Under the pieces are notes generated by a model. That model did no database searches. It saw only the letters and a list, made by a program, of their open reading frames with translations, and was not told the DNA's origin. DNA of 54,361 nt, taken from Deltaproteobacteria bacterium. GTDB taxonomy: Bacteria; Bdellovibrionota; UBA1018; UBA923. Position 1 is the stretch's first letter, and each line of letters opens with the position of its first letter. Below are positions 28,746-36,761 of the stretch, piece after piece. The DNA is taken from positions 1 to 54,361 of the forward strand of contig JACPKS010000006.1 of NCBI GenBank assembly GCA_016186905.1, read 5' to 3'. The position numbers were made by a program, and so were the translations under genes.

Positions 28746-31148
28746 ATGCTTCCTTCGCAAGAAACGCTTTCGAGGCGCTCGCTTGCGGCCCTGGAATGGC
28801 CGCTCCTCCAAAAAGAGCTTGCCGCCCGCACCCGCGGAGCGCTCGGGCACGACGTCGCGGCCGCGCACGCGCCGTTTGCGGCCGCCGCGGAGAGCGCGCG
28901 CCTAAGAACCAGAGTCGCAGAATGCGCGCGACTCGACAAGCATCCGCTGATCTCTTCGCGCCTCACCGGAACGCAGGACCCCTCGGCTCCGTTTGAGGCC
29001 GCCGCGAAAGACGCGTTGCTCACGCCGGGCGGAATTCATGCGTGCGGGCATTTTTTCGAGACCATCGGCCTGCTTGGCGCCGACTTCGGCGCGCTTCGCG
29101 CCTCAAGCGATTCCTCTACTCCGGCTCCCTCGCTTTGCGCCGATTGGGAGCGCGCGCCCAGGACTCCGGCCCTTTGCGCGAAAATCACGCAGTCGGTGAG
29201 CTCCGACGGCTTGATTTTGGATACCGCTTCGCCTGAGCTCGCGCGGCTGCGCGCACGGCGCTCGGCCAGACGTCAGGCGTTTGAATCGCTTTTGGATGCG
29301 CGAGTGAAGAAATGGTCGGAAGACGGCCTTCTGCAGGACCGATTCTACGACGTCGTGGATGGCCGCTACGTCGTGCCCGTTAAAGTCTCTGAGCAATCGA
29401 AGCTTCCCGGCGTGCTGATGGGCAACAGCAACACCGGACAATCGGTTTTCATCGAGCCCATGGAGCTCACCTCGGCCAACAACGAGCTCAAAGAAACCGA
29501 GCTTGCGATCGAAGCCGAGGAAGCGCGCATCCTGCGCGCGCTCAGCCGCGGTATCGCAGCGCTCGTTCCGGATTACCAGGGTTGGGTCGCGTGCGTGGCT
29601 GAACTCGATCTTTGTTTCGCGGGCGCGCGCCTGGCCGCCGATTTCGGGCTGACAGAGCCGGCTGCGCGCCCGGAGGGCCGGCTTAACTTTCGTAATCTTT
29701 TTCATCCCGCATTGAAGCTTCGTGAGGAGTTCGCGGCGGGAAAACGCGAGATCGTGCTCAACTCCTTCGGATTGGATGCATCGAGCGTCGCAGCAGGCTC
29801 GGCGCTGATTCTTTCGGGACCGAACACCGGCGGAAAAACCGTGCTCTTGAAGGCCGCTGGCCTTGCGGCGCTGATGGCGCGCGCGGGGCTTTTCGTCCCG
29901 GCGGAATCCGGCTCTGAACTTCCGCATTACGCCGGCGTGTTCGCGTTCATCGGCGACGAGCAAGACATCGCCGAGGGACTTTCGAGTTTTTCGGCGCAGA
30001 TTCTCGATCTGCGGTCGGTGACCGAGACGAAACAAGCGCCTCTGCTTATTTTGGTCGATGAAATTCTTTCGAGCACTGATCCTGAAGAGGCCTCGGCTCT
30101 CGCGCAAGCGCTGCTCGAGGAATTCATCGCGCGCGGGCACCACGTCATCGTGACCACCCACTTTGCCGAGCTCTCGCTGCGCACGCGCGCGAACCCGCGC
30201 ATCCGCCTTTGCGGAATGGAATTTCGCGGCGGCGTTCCGACGTATCGCCTGCGGCCGGATGAACTGGGCTCGAGCCACGCGCTTGAAGTCGCGGAGACTC
30301 TCGGGCTGCCCAATCGCGTGCTCTCACGGGCGCGCGATTTAATCTCGAAGGCCAAGCGCGATTACGACTTCGCCAAAAACGCGCTCCGGCAAAAAGAAAC
30401 CGAGCTCGCTGAGGAATACTCGCGGGCTTTGAAGAAATTCGAAGCCGACAAATCCTCGCTCAAAGACCGTTATGAGTCCCGCGTCGAAGAACTCGAGAAA
30501 AGGCTCTCGGGATTTTTGGCCTCGGCGCGCGCCGAACTCGAGAAAAAGATCGAGGAACTCTCGCGCCGGACGCGCATCGCGCCGGCAAAAGCGCGCGCCG
30601 ACGCCGCGGAAACCCTTGCGGGCGTCGCGCGCAAGTCGCGCGAGCAGTTCGCGGAAACGGAACTCGGCGCGAAGGCGCCGGAGGCGGCCAGACCCCTTGA
30701 AGCCGGCAACGAAGTGCGCGTGCGCTCGATGGGCGGAGCGACCGGAAAGATTCTTGAGATCCGCCAGGGCGGCGTCACGGCCACCGTTCAGGTCGGAAAT
30801 TTCCGCGTGGAAAAAGCGTTGGCCGATCTGCGGTGCTTCGAGCGGCCGAAACGTCCAACGGGAAAAACGTTCGCGGGGCTTTTCAGCGGAAGTCTTGATG
30901 CGCCGGCGGTCGCGCCGAAAATCGATCTTCGAGGCAAGCGCTACGATGAAGCGATGTCGGAGGTCGGCCGGTATCTCGATCAGGCGTTTCGCGGCGGACG
31001 CCACTCGGTCACGGTCGTCACCGGTCACGGCACCGGCGCGATCAAAACCGGCGTGAAAGAGCTTCTCGCTTCACTTCCGTACGTGCGCGAATTCCGCCCC
31101 GAGCGCGAGGGCGACGACGGGGCGCTGGTCGTGGAATTCGATTTCTGA
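28746..31148 (+). CDS. mutS2: MutS2 with C-terminal Smr nuclease domain
   Basis: An 800-residue MutS2. The ATPase core holds Walker A GPNTGGKTVLLK (about 358-369), Walker B LILVDEILSSTDPEE and the His-switch TTHFAEL. A long coiled coil follows (about 525-620). The Smr domain at the end contains KIDLRGKRYDEA and VTGHGTGAIKTG, both active-site motifs. MutS2 does not act in mismatch repair; work in Bacillus and Helicobacter ties it to recombination control and splitting collided ribosomes. ATG 28,746 is preferred to ATG 28,716, which would overlap the NFACT start. Confidence 0.95.
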   Translation: MLPSQETLSRRSLAALEWPLLQKELAARTRGALGHDVAAAHAPFAAAAESARLRTRVAECARLDKHPLISSRLTGTQDPSAPFEAAAKDALLTPGGIHACGHFFETIGLLGADFGALRASSDSSTPAPSLCADWERAPRTPALCAKITQSVSSDGLILDTASPELARLRARRSARRQAFESLLDARVKKWSEDGLLQDRFYDVVDGRYVVPVKVSEQSKLPGVLMGNSNTGQSVFIEPMELTSANNELKETELAIEAEEARILRALSRGIAALVPDYQGWVACVAELDLCFAGARLAADFGLTEPAARPEGRLNFRNLFHPALKLREEFAAGKREIVLNSFGLDASSVAAGSALILSGPNTGGKTVLLKAAGLAALMARAGLFVPAESGSELPHYAGVFAFIGDEQDIAEGLSSFSAQILDLRSVTETKQAPLLILVDEILSSTDPEEASALAQALLEEFIARGHHVIVTTHFAELSLRTRANPRIRLCGMEFRGGVPTYRLRPDELGSSHALEVAETLGLPNRVLSRARDLISKAKRDYDFAKNALRQKETELAEEYSRALKKFEADKSSLKDRYESRVEELEKRLSGFLASARAELEKKIEELSRRTRIAPAKARADAAETLAGVARKSREQFAETELGAKAPEAARPLEAGNEVRVRSMGGATGKILEIRQGGVTATVQVGNFRVEKALADLRCFERPKRPTGKTFAGLFSGSLDAPAVAPKIDLRGKRYDEAMSEVGRYLDQAFRGGRHSVTVVTGHGTGAIKTGVKELLASLPYVREFRPEREGDDGALVVEFDF

Positions 31149-31161
31149 GCTTGGACTGCTC

Positions 31162-32292
31162 TCACCGACCCAGCGTCAAGCCCGTCTTGCCGAGGTAACG
31201 GCCGCGCGGGCGGTAGATGCGGTTCTGTGAATACTGTTCGAGGATGTGCGCGATCCAGCCCGACACGCGGCTCACGGCGAAGATCGGCGTATACAGGTCG
31301 ATCGGAATCCCCATGCAGTAATAAACCGTCGCGGAATAGAAATCGACGTTGGGCATGAGGCCTTTTTTCTCGAACATCATGTCGTCGATCCGCGCCGACA
31401 TTTCGTAGAAATGCTTCTGGTTGGTCATCGCGCAAAGTTCCTCGCTCATCTTGCGCAAAATCTTCGCGCGCGGATCGCCGTTCTTGTAAACGCGATGGCC
31501 GATGCCCATGACCTTGGCCTTGTCTTTGATCGCATCCGCGATGAAGGTCTCGGCCTTTTCAAGCGTACCGATCTGCAGGAGCATTTTCATGACCTGCTCG
31601 TTGGCGCCGCCGTGCAGAGGGCCTTTCAAGGCCGCGATCGCCGACGTGACCGCCGCGTGCATGTCGGCCAGGCTTGAGGTCGTCACGCGCGCAGCGAACG
31701 CCGAACAGTTGAGTTCGTGATCGGCGTGCAGGATCAAACACGTATCGAACATTTTCGCCGTCTTCGCGGAAGGCTCCTCGCCCTTGAGCATGTACATGAA
31801 GTTCCATGCGATGCTCTTCGAAGGATCAGGCTTCACGATGTCCTTGCCTTCGCGGATGCGGCCAAGGCCGGCCACGATCGAACCCATGACGCCGGTCAGG
31901 CGCAGCGCCTTGCGCATGTTCGCCTCGAACTCGATCGAGCGCGTGTCGGGATCCTGCAGCGCGAGCGACGAAGTAACCGTACGCAGATAATCCATCGGCA
32001 CCGCGTTCTTGGCGGGAAGCGCCTTCATGAGCGCCACCGTCTCGTTGGAGAGCGTCATATTCTTCACAAGATCGGAGCGGAGCTGTTCGAGCTCGTTCTT
32101 GTTCGGAAGGCGGTCGTTCCAGAGAAGAAAAACGACTTCCTCGAACGTCGAGTTCGCGGCAAGATCTTCGATCGTGTATCCGCGATAGAGCAGTGTCGAG
32201 TCATGGATCGAGCTGATCTTCGTGGTGCAGGCCACGATGCCTTCCAGCCCTTTGTCGATTGCGCCGTCAAACTCCTTGATTTCAGTCGCCAT
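31162..32292 (-). CDS. gltA: Citrate synthase, short dimeric type
   Basis: A 376-residue citrate synthase combining oxaloacetate and acetyl-CoA. The catalytic His is in GPLHGGANE (about 225), the second His in GIGHRVYKNGDPRAK, and the catalytic Asp in PNVDFYSATVY (about 315). The short length and absence of the NADH-binding N-terminal domain place it with dimeric citrate/2-methylcitrate synthases; which acid it prefers is not clear from sequence. The start has an AAGGAG ribosome site. It converges with mutS2, 13 bases between stops. Confidence 0.94.
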   Translation of the reverse strand: MATEIKEFDGAIDKGLEGIVACTTKISSIHDSTLLYRGYTIEDLAANSTFEEVVFLLWNDRLPNKNELEQLRSDLVKNMTLSNETVALMKALPAKNAVPMDYLRTVTSSLALQDPDTRSIEFEANMRKALRLTGVMGSIVAGLGRIREGKDIVKPDPSKSIAWNFMYMLKGEEPSAKTAKMFDTCLILHADHELNCSAFAARVTTSSLADMHAAVTSAIAALKGPLHGGANEQVMKMLLQIGTLEKAETFIADAIKDKAKVMGIGHRVYKNGDPRAKILRKMSEELCAMTNQKHFYEMSARIDDMMFEKKGLMPNVDFYSATVYYCMGIPIDLYTPIFAVSRVSGWIAHILEQYSQNRIYRPRGRYLGKTGLTLGR

Positions 32293-32371
32293 GGATTCTC
32301 CTTTTTTTCCGGAAGTGTAAGAGGCGCTAACATCGTTGTCAACTCAGAGTCCGTGCGGGTAATGTTGTCCC

Positions 32372-33355
32372 ATGGCTTCGACCACGGCGGCGTATAATAT
32401 AACGCGTTCCACCTGCCGTCCGCCGCTGGCGGCCGGCCCATGGCGACGCATGGCGATCGCCGCGCTCGTAGCGCTTCTGCTGCACCTCTTCTTCGTCTTC
32501 ATTATTGCGCCGCTGCTGAAGCTCAACACCGCACCTCGCTCAGCCACGGAGGTTGTACAAATCTCGTCCGACGAGCTTGCGCGAATGAAAGAACGGATTC
32601 TTAAGAACAACCAGCTTCCGCCGCTTTTAAAACAAGAGCTCCACGAGGAGTTTCGCTCGAAGGAAAAACCCAAAGACGCCAAGTTCATAGCGCCGTATAA
32701 TCAAGTCGTGCCTGAAGAGACGGTTGCGGGGGCGCAGCCGGATGCGCCGCTCGCTGGCGGCGCAAGCGCACAAGGGGACACGGCCGCGCAAGCGCGCGAA
32801 AAGACGATTCCAATCAAACTGTCCAACATCGGGCTTGGCACGACACTCCCAAAACGCCAAAATCCCGCGCCGGATTCGATCTCTCCCCTTCAAGGCCCGC
32901 CCGGCCCCTTTCGTCCGGTGGGCCGCGACGACAAACGCATGAAACGCGCGGGCAACAATCTCTTGAACGCCGTTGAAAACGAGTATTACTCGTTTTTCGC
33001 GCGCTTTGAAGAGCCGGTCATCCGCAACTGGTATTTTCTGCTGCGGTCAAGCGAACCCAACATCCGCGGCGAGATGCAGGCGCGCAGGCTCCATTCCGGG
33101 GCCGAGCTTCCGGTGACGCTTGAGTTCGTGATCGACCGCGCCGGAAATTTTCGCTCGATTCAAATCATCCGAAGTTCGAGTCTTCCCACGCTCGACCGCG
33201 TCACACGCGAGGCAGTTCGGAAACTTGGAGCGCTTCCCAATCCCCCGCCGGGCCTTTTTGAGGGCGGACAATATTACACCTATCGCCTGCAGTTCATCGT
33301 TTACATCGGCGACATGCCGATGACCCAGAGCGCGCCGGATTTAAGCTGGTACTAG
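32372..33355 (+). CDS. TonB-family energy-transducer-like protein
   Basis: A 327-residue protein with one N-terminal membrane helix (MAIAALVALLLHLFFVFIIA), a proline- and alanine-containing spacer and a C-terminal domain (LPVTLEFVIDRAGNFRSIQI, then AVRKLGALPNPPPGLFEGG) that matches the TonB C-terminal fold in strand order. Such proteins transfer proton-motive force to outer-membrane receptors. No ExbB/ExbD is next to it. The ATG at 32,372 lacks a strong ribosome site; ATG 32,450, just before the helix, is possible. It converges with the sigma-like fusion gene. Confidence 0.75.
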   Translation: MASTTAAYNITRSTCRPPLAAGPWRRMAIAALVALLLHLFFVFIIAPLLKLNTAPRSATEVVQISSDELARMKERILKNNQLPPLLKQELHEEFRSKEKPKDAKFIAPYNQVVPEETVAGAQPDAPLAGGASAQGDTAAQAREKTIPIKLSNIGLGTTLPKRQNPAPDSISPLQGPPGPFRPVGRDDKRMKRAGNNLLNAVENEYYSFFARFEEPVIRNWYFLLRSSEPNIRGEMQARRLHSGAELPVTLEFVIDRAGNFRSIQIIRSSSLPTLDRVTREAVRKLGALPNPPPGLFEGGQYYTYRLQFIVYIGDMPMTQSAPDLSWY

Positions 33356-33374
33356 AAAATAAGGTGGCTGCTCA

Positions 33375-34208
33375 CTAACGGTACAGCAGCATCAACGCCG
33401 CGGCGGCGCTGATCAGCGCGAGCCAGACGTTGCGATCGCGCAGCATCCCGCGAAGAGCCGGCCACGGCGTCACGCGGGGCTCGAGCCGGCGCATCGCCAT
33501 CTCGCTTCCGTAACGATCGAGTCGCTTCAAGAAGCGCGGCGTGGCCGCGACGTCGGGAACCCTGCGCGTCCATTCCGTGTGCGTCGTTTTGAAACGCGCG
33601 AGGTTGGAGCGGCACGCGGCACACACGTTAAAATGCATGTGCAGGCCGGTCGCGACGTTCGGGTGCAGATCGCCTTCCAGATATTTGGCGAAGAGCGTTT
33701 GGATGTCGGCCTGGTCGGAATCCGAGCGCGGAGCCGTGCCGCGCCAGTAGGGGCACTCGGGCGCCCAGTGGTCATCCGACGCGATGAGCACGGGACTTTT
33801 CTCAAGCCATGGACGGCCGTCGGTGTAACTCAAGCGCGCGCGCTCGAGCTGCGATTCGATTTCGACTGCGGAACAGCCCGTCACTTCGGAAATTTGCGCG
33901 AGAGACAACCGCGCTTTGGTCTTAAGCGCTACGATCGCGCGCGAAAGCGGGGCGAGCCTGAAATACGCCTCACCCGCGGGCGCGCGGAACGCGTGACCCT
34001 TGGAGGCTTCGAGGATGGCGCGCGCGAAGCGAACCTGAAGCGCCGTGCGGCTGCGATCGGTGATGCTGGAGGCCGCCATCACGACGACGGCTTCGGCGAC
34101 CACGCGTTCGGCGGTTTCAATCGAGCCCGTCACGGCGTAGGCGACGGTCAAACCCCAGTCTTCCGCGCTTTCCAAAAAAACGTGCTGGATGGTTTCGCCC
34201 GTCAACAT
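33375..34208 (-). CDS. Sigma-region-4-like / zinc-finger anti-sigma fusion, membrane anchored
   Basis: A 277-residue protein with an uncommon order. The first ~130 residues resemble an ECF sigma factor remnant, ending in a region-4-like helix-turn-helix (LSLAQISEVTGCSAVEIESQ, about 100-120). A zinc-finger anti-sigma domain follows with the motif HMHFNVCAAC (His-x3-Cys-x2-Cys, about 191-198). A C-terminal membrane helix (VWLALISAAAALMLLY) anchors it. I infer that the sigma part is too degraded to act alone, since region 2 is not evident, and that the protein is a regulator. It is convergent to the TonB-like gene. Confidence 0.7.
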   Translation of the reverse strand: MLTGETIQHVFLESAEDWGLTVAYAVTGSIETAERVVAEAVVVMAASSITDRSRTALQVRFARAILEASKGHAFRAPAGEAYFRLAPLSRAIVALKTKARLSLAQISEVTGCSAVEIESQLERARLSYTDGRPWLEKSPVLIASDDHWAPECPYWRGTAPRSDSDQADIQTLFAKYLEGDLHPNVATGLHMHFNVCAACRSNLARFKTTHTEWTRRVPDVAATPRFLKRLDRYGSEMAMRRLEPRVTPWPALRGMLRDRNVWLALISAAAALMLLYR

Positions 34209-34277
34209 CCTATCTATATTAGAGCAGCTTTGGGCGTTGGACTCAAGTCCCCTTGCCTGGCGCGGCTTTCGGGATGG

Positions 34278-35960
34278 TCAAGGAGTGCCGGGCGACCTGC
34301 CCAGCATGGCGTTGCAGAACTCGGGATCATTTTTGATCGCCTTCTCGAAATCGTTGAGGCTTCGCTTCGTATCTTGGCAGAACCGCCCCACTGGGTGCTG
34401 ACCGAGCTCGCAGCGGAGGCCATGAATGGAACTCGCCAACGCCATCAGGACAACACCTGACATGATCACAAGGTTGGCGTTCATTGCACTGAACTCGATG
34501 AACTTGCTCAGCACGTATATTGGAAGGGCCGTAAGAACCGGCACAGCCACTACCATGATCGACGTCGACACAACGGCAAAGTGGGTTTTTTCCACAAGCA
34601 GCTGTCTGAGATACGCCCGCCGCTGCTCTATTTTCAGCTTCTTCAGCGCTTTCCCGACGTACCCGCTGATTTTTGCAAGGCCGCTTGCGTCGGCTTTGGC
34701 GTAATCCAAAAGATACAGACGCTGCAAGAGCGGCATGATCGTGCCCGACAACGTGGCCGCGTGTTTTTCGGCGAACTCGCGATAGTCCCACAAAAAAGCC
34801 TTCAGGTGCTCGCCAAGAACAGTCGCGGTTTTCTCGGGACCGAACTCCGCCCCGCCCTTGCCGGCGAACTCGAAGAGCAGGTCAAAGAGAATCCCGAAGT
34901 GCTTGAATTTAAGCCGCTCGGCCGGATTGACGCCGCTCATGCGGTCGATCTGCTCAAAGTACGAACGAAGCCGCGTGGGCTTTGGCAGCAGATCCACGAT
35001 CAGCGCCAGCTGCGGCTCGGTCAACGGCCCGTAGCCGGCAACCGCTAAAAGCAGTTCGCGATATCGCAACACCGAATCAGCCGTTGACGCACGCTTTACG
35101 AGCGAGGCGAAGCTTTCATACCCCGCGCCCATGCTTCTTGGTCTTTTAAGTATCGCGGGGTTCTTCACCACGCACTCAATGGTGTGGCGTTTGTGCTTGA
35201 GGATATCGATTCCGAAATAATCGGTCATCACATCCAAATGGCTGCCAGGGTACTTCTCGTAAAAGCGCTTCTCAAGAAGCGCGCCGTTTCCGCCCGTGTC
35301 ATCGAGCATCCGCGCTTCAGGACTCACGTCAAACTCGGCGACAAATTTTCCGAAACCGCGGGTCAGCCAGACACGCTGCTTTGCAACCCCGTAAACGCCA
35401 ACGCCTCTCGCATTCACTCCGCCAGGAAAAATCCCCGCGCCTCTTTGAATGATCTTATCCAGGTTGGGCCGCTCGGTCCCGTGATAAAGCTTTCCGTCTT
35501 CGAGCTCCGCGCGCGGATCGACGAGCACATCCTTTTCGTCGAATCCGAACTCGGCGAAGCGCTTCTTGAAGAGCGCTAAATCCTCAGGCGAGCGTGGTTT
35601 GGCGTAAAAGACCTGGTTTAAAAGCGAAACGTCGTCCGGGAACATCCGCAACAAGGCATCGAGCCCGGTTTTATCAAAGAAATCCTTCGCTCCGCTGAGG
35701 CCCAGCGCCAGCGCATTGGCTTCGACGAACCGCCGGCGAAACCCGGGCTCCCGCATGAGCTCAATAAATTTCAAATCGCCGGTGGCACGCAAAACAATCT
35801 CTTTCATTCGCGCGAACTCCGCCGCATCGATGTCGTGCCGGCCCGCGGCGCTCAACACCTCGAAGACCGGATGCGACGGCTCCTCCGCACGCCCTGGGAT
35901 CACCCCGAACGCGAGCGCCAAAAGCGCCGCCGCAAGGAAGGTTTTAATCTTAAGGTTCAT
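34278..35960 (-). CDS. Large secreted protein with ADP-ribosyltransferase-like patch
   Basis: A 560-residue protein with a signal peptide (IKTFLAAALLALAFGVIPGRA). Around residue 155 the sequence GKLYHGTERPNLDKIIQRGA is followed by GGVNARGVGVYGVAKQRVW, resembling the H-[GA]-T and G-x-x-Y steps of the PARP/ART-fold enzymes. Whether a catalytic glutamate exists is not evident. Two membrane helices lie near the C-terminus (about 467-515: VSTSIMVVAVPVLTALPIYV and NLVIMSGVVLMALASS). The family is not recognised. A role as an exported effector is speculation. It lies 92 bases before the tmRNA gene, on the opposite strand. Confidence 0.55.
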   Translation of the reverse strand: MNLKIKTFLAAALLALAFGVIPGRAEEPSHPVFEVLSAAGRHDIDAAEFARMKEIVLRATGDLKFIELMREPGFRRRFVEANALALGLSGAKDFFDKTGLDALLRMFPDDVSLLNQVFYAKPRSPEDLALFKKRFAEFGFDEKDVLVDPRAELEDGKLYHGTERPNLDKIIQRGAGIFPGGVNARGVGVYGVAKQRVWLTRGFGKFVAEFDVSPEARMLDDTGGNGALLEKRFYEKYPGSHLDVMTDYFGIDILKHKRHTIECVVKNPAILKRPRSMGAGYESFASLVKRASTADSVLRYRELLLAVAGYGPLTEPQLALIVDLLPKPTRLRSYFEQIDRMSGVNPAERLKFKHFGILFDLLFEFAGKGGAEFGPEKTATVLGEHLKAFLWDYREFAEKHAATLSGTIMPLLQRLYLLDYAKADASGLAKISGYVGKALKKLKIEQRRAYLRQLLVEKTHFAVVSTSIMVVAVPVLTALPIYVLSKFIEFSAMNANLVIMSGVVLMALASSIHGLRCELGQHPVGRFCQDTKRSLNDFEKAIKNDPEFCNAMLGRSPGTP

Positions 35961-36039
35961 CGATTGAGTATCGGAATTAACTGAAGAAATTCTAAGCCGC
36001 TGACACCCGGCAGATTTCTCCGCGGGTGCCTTCCTGTGC

Positions 36040-36045
36040 TATACT
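36040..36045 (+). promoter_or_regulatory. -10 box of the tmRNA gene
   Basis: TATACT lies seven bases before the GGG that opens the tmRNA, which is the spacing expected if transcription begins at the mature 5' end or just before. No good -35 was found at 16-18 bases upstream. Confidence 0.5.
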
Positions 36046-36052
36046 CGCATTA

Positions 36053-36402
36053 GGGCCCGTCACGGTTTCGACGGAGATTCGGAACCTGGTCGTGCATGCC
36101 GAGGATGAGGATTGGCCTCGTAAAAAATTCCTCACTATGTAATTGGCAACGATTACGCTCTTGCTGCTTAATTAATTAAGCGCAACGTTCATCCTGGAAT
36201 CTCCCATGTTCCGGGAATGAACGTCATTCAGTGGGATAGCGCGGCGCTGATTGTTGGGCGACGTCGCGCGAAACTAAACTCAACAGGGTTCGCGCGTAGT
36301 TTGTCTGTGGACGCCGTGCGGACTACCCAAACCACAGTCTAAGCATGTAGACCGCCAGCGGAAGAATTTCCGGACGGGGGTTCAACTCCCCCCGGGTCCA
36401 CC
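36053..36402 (+). ncRNA. ssrA: tmRNA (transfer-messenger RNA)
   Basis: One-piece tmRNA of about 350 bases for rescuing stalled ribosomes with SmpB. The 5' acceptor strand GGGCCCG pairs with CGGGTCC at 36,393-36,399. The conserved GTTTCGACGG, GTGCATGCCGAGG and GGCCTCGTAAAAA blocks follow the usual plan. The T arm is GGACGGGGGTTCAACTCCCC. The reading frame that I see resumes at GGC 36,145 and gives GNDYALAA before TAA at 36,169-36,171, an eight-residue tag ending in the standard ALAA. ACC, not ACCA, is encoded at the end. The 3' end serves as an integration site. Confidence 0.93.
36382..36402 (+). repeat. Attachment-site core in tmRNA 3' end (copy 1)
   Basis: TCAACTCCCCCCGGGTCCAC plus C is identical to 36,567-36,587. 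The first copy is the T-arm and acceptor end of ssrA, a common target of integrases. The pair indicates element insertion at ssrA. Confidence 0.75.
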
Positions 36403-36438
36403 TCGTGCGACGAAAACTTCGTCGCACGAGGTGGACCC
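36394..36438. repeat. 21-bp arm hairpin overlapping the tmRNA 3' end
   Basis: GGGTCCACCTCGTGCGACGA plus A is exactly reversed after a three-base loop (AAC). The first arm includes the last nine bases of the mature tmRNA, so the arms hold the att core in both directions. It could end transcription, but no T-run follows. Confidence 0.7.
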
Positions 36439-36761
36439 GCCGATGACGATAAGCTCTTATTTTCTTCTCCCCTATTTAGTTTGTTCAGCCGCAGGGGGAG
36501 TTGAACGCGAAGTGAGCGGCGGCGCAACGAGCGCGACGAGCGCTGAACGCGCGAGTGCGTAGTAGGTCAACTCCCCCCGGGTCCACCACTACTGAGAGGT
36601 CACCGGCGGACGACTCGGCTAGGAACTTGAAATTGTTCAAGACTAGCCGGGAAGATTCGGACGACGGTGCGCTTGTTGTTGTTCCGATACCGTGAAGTCG
36701 AAGAACAAGCGCATTTTCGCTGGTAATGGAAACGGGATTCACTGGCAAAAGATTCCGCTGA
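36403..36761. other. Non-coding patchwork of att scraps at the island edge
   Basis: No gene is supported. It holds the inverted att core (36,418-36,438), an inverted T-arm piece (AGGGGGAGTTGAAC, about 36,492-36,505), the second exact att copy (36,567-36,587) and a dyad at 36,616-36,649 (CGGCTAG...TAGCCG with inner CTTGAA/TTCAAG). GGACGACGGTGCGCTTGTTG at about 36,667-36,686 resembles a stretch at 42,460-42,483. Confidence 0.6.
36567..36587 (+). repeat. Attachment-site core, second copy
   Basis: An exact 21-base copy of the tmRNA end (36,382-36,402), followed by different bases (ACTACTGAG against TCGTGCGAC). The two copies enclose only 165 bases, so they may mark a small remnant or the true edge of the larger island. 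Confidence 0.75.
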
